Origin: Planctomycetota bacterium
Lineage (GTDB): Bacteria; Planctomycetota; Phycisphaerae; Tepidisphaerales; Tepidisphaeraceae
DNA length: 26,084 nucleotides
Reading direction: 5' to 3'
NCBI GenBank assembly: GCA_029777755.1
Contig: JAKORQ010000456.1
Span: forward strand, 1-26,084
A program made the translations under genes and the position numbers. Under the pieces are notes generated by a model. It did no database searches. It was not told the DNA's origin and was given only the letters and a program-made list of their open reading frames with translations. Shown here piece by piece: positions 16,213-23,802 of this stretch; the first letter of the stretch is position 1, and the number at the start of each line of letters is the position of its first letter.

Positions 16213-17370
16213 GTGCTCGCCAGGATCTGCGCATTTTTATGGGTGATCTTGCTGGCGTCGTGGACGCTGGCGCAGGATGTTCCGAAGTTTGAACTCCAGC
16301 CTGTTGTTCAGCAACTGCGCCATCCGGTGTATGTCTGGCATGATGGCATAAGCGACCGGCTCTACATCGTCGAGCAGCGTGGCACGATTCGCCTGGTGGA
16401 GGACGGCAAGCTCTTGCCCACTCCCTACCTGGATATTGTCCAGCAGGTGGAAAGCGGCGGCGAGTGCGGGCTGCTGTCGGTGGCGTTCTCCCCCAAGTTC
16501 GCGGAGAACGGACTGCTGTACGTGAACTACACGCAGAAAAAGGGTCGCCTGCGGACGATAGTTTCAGAGTTCCGCACCACGCCGGAAGCGCGACAGGTCG
16601 ACCCATCCACTGAGCGGGTGATCCTGAGCATCGATCAGCCGTTTGCCAACCACAACGGCGGCCACATTCTTTTTGGCCCTGACGGCATGCTCTACATCGG
16701 CATGGGTGACGGCGGAGCGGCGAATGACCCGCACAACCACGCCCAGAACCCACGCTCCCTGCTGGGCAAGATCCTGCGCATCGATGTGAGCAGTGGCGAT
16801 CCTTACACTATCCCGCGCGACAATCCGTTCCTCTCAGATCGCAGATTTGCACGGGAAATATGGGCACTGGGGCTGCGCAATCCCTGGCGGATGTGCTTCG
16901 ACCCGGAGTCAGGGCTGATGATCACCGGGGACGTCGGGCAAAACATGTATGAAGAAGTGGCGGTGGTCAGTGCCGGGCAGAACCACGGCTGGCGGGCGAG
17001 GGAAGGATTTCATCCAAATCCCACCCTCCGGATGCGTGAAGAGCCAATTTCTGTTGACACAGACCCAATCGTTGAATATGAACATCGAACCTATCTTCAC
17101 GCTGGGTACCGTCGGCAGGCGCTTGATAATTGCATCGGCGGATTTGTATATCGCGGGAGGGCCATTCCTGCGCTCGCTGGGTGGTATTTGTACGCCGACT
17201 ATAATAGCGGGAGAATATGGGGCCTCAGGCACCGCCGTGGCCGACTTGTTGCAAATCAGCTGTTAATGGAGACTACTATTAATATCTCCAGCTTTGGAGA
17301 GGACCGCGCTGGCGAGATCTATATTTGCGATCACCAGAAAGGCGCAATCCTGAAATTGGTCCCACGCTGA
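16213..17370 (+). CDS. Secreted PQQ-dependent glucose/sorbosone dehydrogenase-type beta-propeller
   Basis: The protein is 385 aa, started at a GTG at 16213 with TGAGGA about 8 nt upstream. A signal peptide (about 1-20, ending LA-QD) exports it. The body is a GSDH six-bladed propeller with VYVWHDGISDRLYIVEQRGTI at the start, GGECGL near 82-87 and NHNGGH at 146-151 (candidate catalytic His147), then GMGDGG and LGLRNPWR. These residues bind PQQ and the sugar in the soluble dehydrogenase. Many homologues are of unknown substrate. From about 17041 the gene is visibly less GC-rich (51% over 300 bp against about 65% upstream), although the frame and fold continue. It is followed 36 nt later by a TetR gene. 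Confidence 0.9.
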   Translation: MLARICAFLWVILLASWTLAQDVPKFELQPVVQQLRHPVYVWHDGISDRLYIVEQRGTIRLVEDGKLLPTPYLDIVQQVESGGECGLLSVAFSPKFAENGLLYVNYTQKKGRLRTIVSEFRTTPEARQVDPSTERVILSIDQPFANHNGGHILFGPDGMLYIGMGDGGAANDPHNHAQNPRSLLGKILRIDVSSGDPYTIPRDNPFLSDRRFAREIWALGLRNPWRMCFDPESGLMITGDVGQNMYEEVAVVSAGQNHGWRAREGFHPNPTLRMREEPISVDTDPIVEYEHRTYLHAGYRRQALDNCIGGFVYRGRAIPALAGWYLYADYNSGRIWGLRHRRGRLVANQLLMETTINISSFGEDRAGEIYICDHQKGAILKLVPR

Positions 17371-17406
17371 TCTCGCGAAACTGGAAGAGAGGTTATCAAG
17401 GTATCT

Positions 17407-18030
17407 ATGGCTCGACTCAAGGCTAGCGAACGCCGTGAACAATTGATGACAGTCGCCACCAGGCTGTTCTCCCAAAAGGGCTATGACGCCACGACTACAG
17501 CGGCAATCGCCGAGGCCGCGGGCATCACCGAGCCGGTCCTCTACAGGCATTTCGAGAACAAAAAGGACCTGTTTATCGGAGTACTGCGTGCCTGCACCGA
17601 CCTGCTGATCAGCAGGTGGAGGTCATCGGCGGAGCGCAGCGAAGCGGCAACCGACCAGGTGCGCGGCATCGCACAATCGGTGCACAGTGCCCTGCCGGAG
17701 ATAAGCGATGCCCAGCGCGTCGTGTATAGCGCGGCATCCACAAGCTGCGACCCGGAAGTGCGGGCTGTATTGCGGGCTCATGCCCTCAAGTTCTACGAGC
17801 TTGCCCGGCAGATCATCGTGAATGGGCAGAAACGGGGCGAGTTCCGCACCGACCTGGATGTGGACGCCATGTCGTGGGCCCTGGTGAATGTCTATACAGG
17901 GTTCTCCTTCACGCGGCTGAACTTCGAGAGCCCCTTCGGCATGGACCTTCGCGTGGGAATCGAGCTGATTCTTACCGGTCTTCGCGTCACGGGAGGCCCT
18001 GACAAACCCGCCTCGGAGCCGCAAAGCTGA
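17407..18030 (+). CDS. TetR/AcrR-family transcriptional regulator
   Basis: The 207-residue protein has a typical N-terminal helix-turn-helix (about residues 8-55: REQLMTVATRLFSQKGYDAT ... ITEPVLYRHFENKKDLF). It is followed by an all-helical ligand-binding domain with no recognised effector. It overlaps the next gene at TGATG and lies 36 nt after the sugar dehydrogenase, so it is probably cotranscribed. Its target is unknown. I found no clear TetR-type palindrome nearby. Confidence 0.93.
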   Translation: MARLKASERREQLMTVATRLFSQKGYDATTTAAIAEAAGITEPVLYRHFENKKDLFIGVLRACTDLLISRWRSSAERSEAATDQVRGIAQSVHSALPEISDAQRVVYSAASTSCDPEVRAVLRAHALKFYELARQIIVNGQKRGEFRTDLDVDAMSWALVNVYTGFSFTRLNFESPFGMDLRVGIELILTGLRVTGGPDKPASEPQS

Positions 18031-18605
18031 TGAACCTCTCGCCCTCGCAGAAGTCGCTGCTGCTGGACATTGCGCGGGCAACCATTCGCCGGCGACTCGC
18101 CAACGAACCCGTCGAGACACCTTCCATCGAAGACGCACAGCTGAAGCAGCCAGCCAGTTGCTTCGTGACGCTGCATCGGCTTGACGATCATCGCCTGCGC
18201 GGCTGCATCGGTGAGCTGCAGTCGGAACGGGAGCTGGTCGAGTCGGTGGTACGCATGTCGCATGCGGTGCTGGATGACCCGCGATTTTTTCGCGAGCCGG
18301 TAACCCTGGGGGAACTGCCGGAACTGGAGCTGGAGATCACGGTGCTCTCGCCGCTGGAGCTGGCGAAGGATGCCCTGGATTTTGACCTGCTGGAGCACGG
18401 AATCTATCTCGTTTGCGCCGGAACGAGCGGATGTTTCCTGCCGCAGGTGGCGCGAGAGACCGGCTGGAGCAGGCAGCAACTGCTGGCCCGGCTGTGCAGC
18501 GAGAAGATGGGGCTGCCCGAGGACGCATGGCGGCGTGATGACGCCAAACTGTATCGCTTCACGGCAACGATAGTTGGCCCGGAGCCGTTTGTGATGCAGG
18601 CATGA
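18030..18605 (+). CDS. AMMECR1-domain protein (AmmeMemoRadiSam system protein A)
   Basis: The 191-residue protein has the AMMECR1 signature LRGCIG at 56-61 and the SGCFLPQVARETGW segment near 130-143. In bacteria the family often occurs with a Memo-like dioxygenase and a radical SAM enzyme, but neither is in this window, so this is a stand-alone copy. Its biochemical role is unknown. Translation is coupled to the TetR gene (TGATG), and aroC follows 55 nt later. Confidence 0.92.
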   Translation: MNLSPSQKSLLLDIARATIRRRLANEPVETPSIEDAQLKQPASCFVTLHRLDDHRLRGCIGELQSERELVESVVRMSHAVLDDPRFFREPVTLGELPELELEITVLSPLELAKDALDFDLLEHGIYLVCAGTSGCFLPQVARETGWSRQQLLARLCSEKMGLPEDAWRRDDAKLYRFTATIVGPEPFVMQA

Positions 18606-18623
18606 GTGATGGTCACGTGAGAA

Positions 18624-18651
18624 TTGCCGCGTGCGATTCACTGACTACAAT
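18624..18651 (+). promoter_or_regulatory. Candidate promoter for aroC with near-leaderless start
   Basis: TTGCCG (18624-18629), a 16-bp spacer and TACAAT (18646-18651, 5/6) end 9 nt before the aroC ATG at 18661. The leader would be only 2-3 nt. It lies between the AMMECR1 stop and aroC, so aroC may have its own promoter inside the long plus-strand run. Confidence 0.5.
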
Positions 18652-18660
18652 CCGCTGCCT

Positions 18661-19821
18661 ATGGCCACGCTGACCTACAAAACCGCCGGTGAATCACACG
18701 GAAAGACACTGCTTGCGCTCGTTGAGGGATTTCCTGCGGGAGTGCCGATCGACAAGCCATGGATTGACGCGGAACTGAAGCGTCGCCAGGGTGGCTATGG
18801 CCGGGGTGGACGGCAGCGCATCGAGACGGACACGGTCGAGGTACTGACAGGCATCCGCCGCCAGCATTCGACGGGGGCGCCAATAGCCCTTCAGGTGATC
18901 AACAGGGATTCGCGCATCGATGAGGCGCCGGAGGTGAGTCGGCCCCGGCCGGGCCATGCCGACCTTGCCGGTTCGCTCAAGTGGCTGACCACCGACTGTC
19001 GCGAGACGCTCGAGCGTGCCAGTGCCCGCGAGACGGCCGCTCGCGTGGCGGCCGGCGGGCTGGCTCGCTGCCTGCTGCGCGAGTTTGGCATTCGCGTTGC
19101 AGGATTCGTGCGCAGCATCGGCTCGGCCGAAGCGAGCATTGATACCAGCGACATCGACAGGCTGATCGCCGATCGCGATGCCTCGGACGTGTATTGCCCC
19201 GACGCCGCCGCCTCCGAACAGATGCGGGCGCAGATTCGCCAGGCGAAGATCGACGGGGACACGCTGGGCGGTTTGTGCGAGGTTCACGTGTTCGGCTGCC
19301 CGCCGGGACTGGGAACGTGCGTGCAGTGGGATCAGCGGCTGGACTCGCGCATCGCGGCGGCCGTGATGGGAATACAGGCATTCAAGAGCGTAGAGATCGG
19401 GCTGGGCAAGAAAGTGGCTTTCCGCCGCGGCTCGGAGGTGCATGATCCCATCGGCTTCGACGCGGCGCAGCGCGATAGCGTCAATCTCGGTTTCACCCGC
19501 AGCAGCAACAACGCCGGCGGGATCGAGGGCGGCATGACCAACGGCCAGCCGATCGTGGTGCGCGGCGCCATGAAGCCGATCGCCACGCTCCTGCAGCCGT
19601 TGCAGAGCGTCGACCTCAACACCAGGGAAGTGAACAAGGCGGCATACGAGAGATCGGATGTGTGCGCGGTGCCGGCCGCCAGCGTGGTGATGGAAGCGGT
19701 GATCGCCTTCGAGGTCGCCCGCGCCCTGGTGGAGAAATTCGGCGGCGATTCGCTCACCGAGATGAAAGCCAACTACCAGGCGTACCTGGATCTGGCCCGC
19801 AAGCTGCCCCTGAACAGGTAA
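18661..19821 (+). CDS. aroC: Chorismate synthase
   Basis: The enzyme converts EPSP to chorismate using reduced FMN, the last common step of aromatic amino acid synthesis. The start at 18661 gives MATLTYKTAGESHGK, matching the family; a GTG at 18631 would add ten unrelated residues. Diagnostic motifs follow in order: GESHG, GGYGRGGRQRIE, RPGHADL, SARETAARVAAGG and SSNNAGGIEGGMTNG. The length of 386 aa is normal. There is no clear Shine-Dalgarno site, but a TACAAT box lies 9 nt upstream. It ends 19 bp before the small convergent-junction repeat. Confidence 0.97.
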   Translation: MATLTYKTAGESHGKTLLALVEGFPAGVPIDKPWIDAELKRRQGGYGRGGRQRIETDTVEVLTGIRRQHSTGAPIALQVINRDSRIDEAPEVSRPRPGHADLAGSLKWLTTDCRETLERASARETAARVAAGGLARCLLREFGIRVAGFVRSIGSAEASIDTSDIDRLIADRDASDVYCPDAAASEQMRAQIRQAKIDGDTLGGLCEVHVFGCPPGLGTCVQWDQRLDSRIAAAVMGIQAFKSVEIGLGKKVAFRRGSEVHDPIGFDAAQRDSVNLGFTRSSNNAGGIEGGMTNGQPIVVRGAMKPIATLLQPLQSVDLNTREVNKAAYERSDVCAVPAASVVMEAVIAFEVARALVEKFGGDSLTEMKANYQAYLDLARKLPLNR

Positions 19822-19839
19822 GCCATAGCTGCGCTATCA

Positions 19840-19903
19840 GAGCAGTTCCACCCAAAGTGGAGCGGGCGGAGGAACGCCTGCCCCACCTCGGGCAAGACTG
19901 CTC
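19840..19903. repeat. Convergent-junction repeat, copy D (64-bp mini-copy, hairpin)
   Basis: Positions 19842-19869 match the right terminus of copy A (3263-3290) in inverted orientation with one mismatch. The segment is bounded by GAGCAGT (19840-19846) and ACTGCTC (19897-19903) and can fold into a long imperfect hairpin through AGTGGAGCGGGCG and CGCCTGCCCCACCT. It occupies almost the whole 80-bp gap between aroC and the aldo/keto reductase, and its right arm includes part of the reductase stop codon. Confidence 0.75.
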
Positions 19904-20894
19904 AGGCAAACAGCACCGGCGGAGGAACGTAGCCGGAGCGCACCTTGCCTGATGGGTCCACCGAGCTGGCAAGGTCGCAGGGATGAGCATCTTCGCCCAG
20001 GTTCCAGTCATTTGCGTAGTCGGCCGCGATCTGGGCCAGCTCCTGCACGGTGAGGTCCGGCTTGTCCACCGACTCGGCCGCCTCTGTGATCTCCTGCTCA
20101 CCGAGCAATGTCGCGGTGATGCTGGTAAGGCCTGTCTGCTGGAGCAGCCACTTGCAGGCAAGCTGGTGCAGCGTCATCCCGTGGGCATCAGCGTACTTGC
20201 GCACTAGCTGGAGTTTCCTGAAGTCGAAGGTCTTACAGTTCTCGTCCTGGCCAACTGATCCGGGCTCGATACTCCCCTTCAACAGTGAGCGGCAGTCATG
20301 CCCGCGGGCGAGGATGCCGGCGTGTTGCGACATGGCCAGCTCGCCAAGCTCCTTGCCCGGGTTCTGCTCAAGGAGATTGAAGATGGTCTGCACGGCCTGG
20401 GCGTTGTGCTTCAACATCGCCTCAAACCCCTCCTCGCGCCAGCCTATGGTCGGCCCGAGCGAGATACCCCAGGCGCGAATCTTCCCCACCTGCTTCACCT
20501 TCTCCAGCTCGGCGAACAGCTCATCACTGAACTGCGGCAGCCTGATATGGTGCGCGAGATAGACGTCGATGGTTTCTACCCCCAGGCGGCGCAGGGAGGC
20601 CTCCAGCGACGAGCGCATGTTCTGCGGCGAGAAATCCTGCCCAAACCTCGATCCGATCTGCACAGAGCCGCGCGGCACGCACTTGAGGAACTGGCAGAGC
20701 ACGCCCTCTGGGCGGCCGCTGCCGTGGAGATCGACGATATCGAAGAAACTGATCCCCTGCCCATAGGCGTGTTGCATCAGGCGCAGTGCATCTTCATCGC
20801 TGTGACGTTCCCACCAGCTCTGGCCGGCAAACCCACAGTCGAGGGAGATGACGGATACGTCAACGTCGCTGTCGCCGAATCGTCGTCGCTGCAT
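19902..20894 (-). CDS. Aldo/keto reductase-family protein with degenerate catalytic tetrad
   Basis: The 330-residue protein has an aldo/keto reductase TIM barrel (SFFDIVDLHGSGRPEGVL, LEASLRRLGVETIDVYLAHH, IRAWGISL). The family uses Asp, Tyr, Lys and His. Here Asp52 and His115 or His116 are kept, but the Tyr position is His57 (DLHG for the usual DVYG) and the Lys position is Arg83 (SRFG for the usual TKFG). Oxidoreductase activity is therefore doubtful, and it may be a binding protein or have altered chemistry. It follows the mutase gene by 47 nt on the same strand. A TATGAT box lies 8 nt before the ATG. Confidence 0.88.
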   Translation of the reverse strand: MQRRRFGDSDVDVSVISLDCGFAGQSWWERHSDEDALRLMQHAYGQGISFFDIVDLHGSGRPEGVLCQFLKCVPRGSVQIGSRFGQDFSPQNMRSSLEASLRRLGVETIDVYLAHHIRLPQFSDELFAELEKVKQVGKIRAWGISLGPTIGWREEGFEAMLKHNAQAVQTIFNLLEQNPGKELGELAMSQHAGILARGHDCRSLLKGSIEPGSVGQDENCKTFDFRKLQLVRKYADAHGMTLHQLACKWLLQQTGLTSITATLLGEQEITEAAESVDKPDLTVQELAQIAADYANDWNLGEDAHPCDLASSVDPSGKVRSGYVPPPVLFA

Positions 20895-20902
20895 GCTTGA
20901 GC

Positions 20903-20908
20903 ATCATA
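20903..20908 (-). promoter_or_regulatory. Possible -10 box for the aldo/keto reductase gene
   Basis: TATGAT on the minus strand ends 8 nt before the ATG at 20894. The -35 position is poor, and cotranscription with the mutase gene is equally likely. Confidence 0.3.
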
Positions 20909-20941
20909 GACGAGGTTATGCGATGCCGCACCGATGGTTTT

Positions 20942-22321
20942 TCAGCGGCCCAGCGCCTCATTGACCACCTTCTGCACGGCCGCGATCTTCTCCTCGGCCT
21001 CCGCCCCGGTGGGAGCCTCAGCAATGATGCGCATGATCGGCTCGGTATTGCTCGGGCGGGCATGCACCCAGCTCCTATCCCAGTCGACGCGCACGCCATC
21101 CTGGGTATCCACCTTTTCATTGGCGAACGCCTTCTTCACCGACTCCACAGCGCGGGTCGCATCCTCACGGCGGCACTCAAACTTGGTCTTGATCATCTCG
21201 TAGCGGGGAATCTCGTTCACCAGCTCCGAGAGAGTCTTGCCAGTTTGGGCCATGAGCTGAAGCACGTATGCCATGCCGACCAGCGAATCGCGGCCGGGCA
21301 CAAGGCGCAGGTCGATCACGCCGCCGTTCCCCTCACCGCCGATGACGGCATTGTGCCTGATCATGGCGCCAGCCACGTGGGCCTCGCCCACCGGCGTGCG
21401 GATTACGGTAGCGCCGGCGCTGGCCGCCACGTCTTCCATCATGCGGCTGGAGGAGAGATTGGTCACGGCAACGCCGGGCTTCCTCGAGAGGATGTATTTG
21501 GCAGCCAGCACCTGGGTGTACTCCTCGCCGATGTATCGGCCATTCTCGTCGACAATCGCCAGGCGGTCGGCGTCGGGATCCTGGGCAAACCCCACATGCG
21601 CCTTCTGACGCTTCACCTCGGCCGCTAGCGCGGTGAGGTTGGCCTCGGTCGGCTCGGGCTCATGAGCAAACTGGCCGTTCGGCTCGCCATTGAGATGGAT
21701 CACCTGACAACCAAGCTTGGAGAGCATGGTGGCCGAGGATATGCAGCCGGCGCCGTTCACCGAGTCAAGCACCACCTTGTAGCGCCTGGAAGAGATGCCG
21801 TTGACATCCACGTAATCGAGCACACGCTTCACGTGCAGGGCGTGCGTCTCGGTATTGCGCGTGGGTTTGCGCAGATCCTGCACCTTCACGTAGCTGACGC
21901 CCTGCTGATGGTAGAGGTCGATGACCTTGCGGATGACTTCCGGCGGCGGCGCGACGCTATCGCGGTTGAGGAATTTGATGCCATTCCACTGGATCGGGTT
22001 GTGCGATGCAGTGATGACCACGCCGGCATCCGCGCCAACGTGCTTCACCATCATGGCAACGCCCGGGGTGGTGACGATGTCGAGATCGATGACCTCAATC
22101 CCCGAGGCGGTGAGGGCGGCGGCAGCCGCGTCTCGCACGAACGGGCCGGAAGGACGAGAATCGCGCCCCAGCACCACGCGGAAATACTCGCCGTTGGCCG
22201 GCTTCTCGTGCGCCTTCAGGTAAGCGGCGAAAGCCGAGGCATACTGCATCACCACCGCGGGAGTAAGCGTGCCGCCGATCGTCCCGCGCATACCCGAAAT
22301 CCCGATCATCAATGCTTCCAT
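20942..22321 (-). CDS. glmM: Phosphoglucosamine/phosphohexomutase
   Basis: The 459-residue alpha-D-phosphohexomutase has the phosphoserine loop TASHNP (Ser106), the metal loop DPDADR (248-253), the sugar loop GEGNGG (329-334) and the phosphate loop RPSNTEP (422-428). All four functional loops are intact. GlmM makes glucosamine-1-phosphate for cell envelope precursors. The sugar loop GEGNGG differs from classical bacterial GlmM and resembles the archaeal-like branch, so phosphomannomutase or phosphoglucomutase activity is possible. I start at the ATG at 22321, preceded by AGAGGA at a good distance, rather than ten codons upstream at 22351. Confidence 0.87.
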   Translation of the reverse strand: MEALMIGISGMRGTIGGTLTPAVVMQYASAFAAYLKAHEKPANGEYFRVVLGRDSRPSGPFVRDAAAAALTASGIEVIDLDIVTTPGVAMMVKHVGADAGVVITASHNPIQWNGIKFLNRDSVAPPPEVIRKVIDLYHQQGVSYVKVQDLRKPTRNTETHALHVKRVLDYVDVNGISSRRYKVVLDSVNGAGCISSATMLSKLGCQVIHLNGEPNGQFAHEPEPTEANLTALAAEVKRQKAHVGFAQDPDADRLAIVDENGRYIGEEYTQVLAAKYILSRKPGVAVTNLSSSRMMEDVAASAGATVIRTPVGEAHVAGAMIRHNAVIGGEGNGGVIDLRLVPGRDSLVGMAYVLQLMAQTGKTLSELVNEIPRYEMIKTKFECRREDATRAVESVKKAFANEKVDTQDGVRVDWDRSWVHARPSNTEPIMRIIAEAPTGAEAEEKIAAVQKVVNEALGR

Positions 22322-22345
22322 GCTGTTCCTCTTGATGTCTTGTTC

Positions 22346-22523
22346 ATCCACAGATTTGCCTTAGATCACCACAGCTCCAGCAGTACGCCCAGTGACACCC
22401 GCAAGTCTGTGGACTGATCGTTCCAGTTCAAGTCCACCCCAGAATACACATGGCACAGATTACGCAAATACAGCGATGCTGCGCGAGAGCCACATCCGTG
22501 AAAATCCGCGCGGACCTGTGGAT
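22346..22523. repeat. Intergenic palindromic segment with ATCCGTGAAAATCCG-type motif
   Basis: The gap between carA and the mutase gene is bounded by ATCCACAG (22346-22353) and CTGTGGAT (22516-22523). It contains CACAGATTACGCAAATACAG and ATCCGTGAAAATCCG. These resemble the widespread intergenic repeats in many phyla built from ATC(T/C)GTG and CACAGAT units. An inner hairpin GTGGACT/AGTCCAC lies at 22409-22415 and 22431-22437. Confidence 0.55.
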
Positions 22524-22536
22524 CAGTACCAGGTGA

Positions 22537-23712
22537 TCAGCGATCGCGCATGCGCTGCAGCTCCGCCAGTCGCTCGCTGCTGAGCGGCTTTTTCGTCTTC
22601 ATAAGCTCGATGAAGGCGTCGAAAAGGTAGCTGGCGTCATGCGGGCCGGGAGATGCCTCGGGGTGATACTGCACGGCGAACAGCGGCAGATCCTTGTGGC
22701 GGAACCCCTCGACCGTCCTGTCGTTTAGGTTCACGTGGGTGACCACGCCGCCGCGCTGGGTCAGCGATTTCTCATCGACCGCGAAGCCATGGTTCTGGCT
22801 GGTGATCTCCACGCGGCCGGTATCGAGGTTCTTGACCGGCTGATTGCCGCCGCGATGGCCGAACTTCAGCTTGAACGTCTCGGCGCCCAGTGCCCGGCCA
22901 AGGAGCTGGTGTCCCAGGCAGATGCCAAAGGTCGGCAGCTTATCGATTACCTGCCTGATCGGCTGAACCGCATAGTCGAGGGCGGCCGGGTCGCCGGGCC
23001 CGTTGCTGACAAACAGCCCATCGGGGCGATGCTTCATGATCTCATCGGCGCTGGTATCTGGCGGAAGGACGGTCACCTTCACGCCGCGTTCGCGCAAGTG
23101 CCTGAGGATATTATGCTTAGCACCACAATCGAGCGCCACCACATGCAGGCCATCCCCGCGGTTGACCACCCCCTGCTTCCACTGGCCGTGGTCTTCCTCC
23201 CAGGAATACTGCTGCTGCGGTTTGACGGCCTTGACCCAGTCGGCCCCGAGCATCTGGGCAGCCTCACGGGCTTTTTTCACAAGTTCAATATTGTCAAGGA
23301 TTTCTGTCGAGAGAACGCCCCGCATCGCCCCGCTGATGCGTATCCGCCGCGTAAGGGCACGCGTGTCGATCCCCTCGATGGCGATGATGCCGTTTTCCTC
23401 CAGGTACTCGTGGAGCGTGCGGTCTGCACGATAGTTGGAGGGAATGGGAGAAAGCTCTTTCACCACGAAGCCGGCGACATGCGGCTTGCGACTTTCCAGG
23501 TCGACGTGATTCACCCCGTAGTTGCCGATAAGGGGGTAGGTCATGGTGACGATCTGGCCCTTGTAGGAAGGATCAGTAAGGATCTCCTGGTAACCGGTCA
23601 TCGAGGTGTTGAAAACGACCTCTCCTTCAGTGGTCCCGGCGGCGCCAAACCCCCGGCCAGTGAATACCGTACCATCCTCCAACGCCAGCTTCGCGACACG
23701 CGTCTTACTCAT
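22537..23712 (-). CDS. carA: Carbamoyl-phosphate synthase small subunit
   Basis: CarA is the glutaminase subunit that feeds ammonia to CarB for arginine and pyrimidine synthesis. The 391 residues include the N-terminal domain (GEVVFNTSMTGYQEILTDPSY) and a class I glutamine amidotransferase domain with Cys265 (GICLGHQ), His350 and Glu352 (YHPEASPG), so the catalytic triad is intact. The length is normal. There is no Shine-Dalgarno site. Instead a TATAAT box ends 12 nt before the ATG. carB is not adjacent in the window. A large open frame on the opposite strand is an antisense shadow. Confidence 0.97.
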   Translation of the reverse strand: MSKTRVAKLALEDGTVFTGRGFGAAGTTEGEVVFNTSMTGYQEILTDPSYKGQIVTMTYPLIGNYGVNHVDLESRKPHVAGFVVKELSPIPSNYRADRTLHEYLEENGIIAIEGIDTRALTRRIRISGAMRGVLSTEILDNIELVKKAREAAQMLGADWVKAVKPQQQYSWEEDHGQWKQGVVNRGDGLHVVALDCGAKHNILRHLRERGVKVTVLPPDTSADEIMKHRPDGLFVSNGPGDPAALDYAVQPIRQVIDKLPTFGICLGHQLLGRALGAETFKLKFGHRGGNQPVKNLDTGRVEITSQNHGFAVDEKSLTQRGGVVTHVNLNDRTVEGFRHKDLPLFAVQYHPEASPGPHDASYLFDAFIELMKTKKPLSSERLAELQRMRDR

Positions 23713-23724
23713 ATCGGAGGCGGG

Positions 23725-23753
23725 ATTATAGGGACGCCGCCCGGAATTGCGAA
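23725..23753 (-). promoter_or_regulatory. carA promoter with very short leader
   Basis: On the minus strand, TTCGCA (23748-23753), a 17-bp spacer and a perfect TATAAT (23725-23730) precede the ATG at 23712. The predicted leader is about 6 nt and lacks a Shine-Dalgarno site. Confidence 0.65.
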
Positions 23754-23802
23754 CATCGGGTCATTCGGAATATTGCCCAGTTCACCGCGCCGGCATCTGG
23801 CA

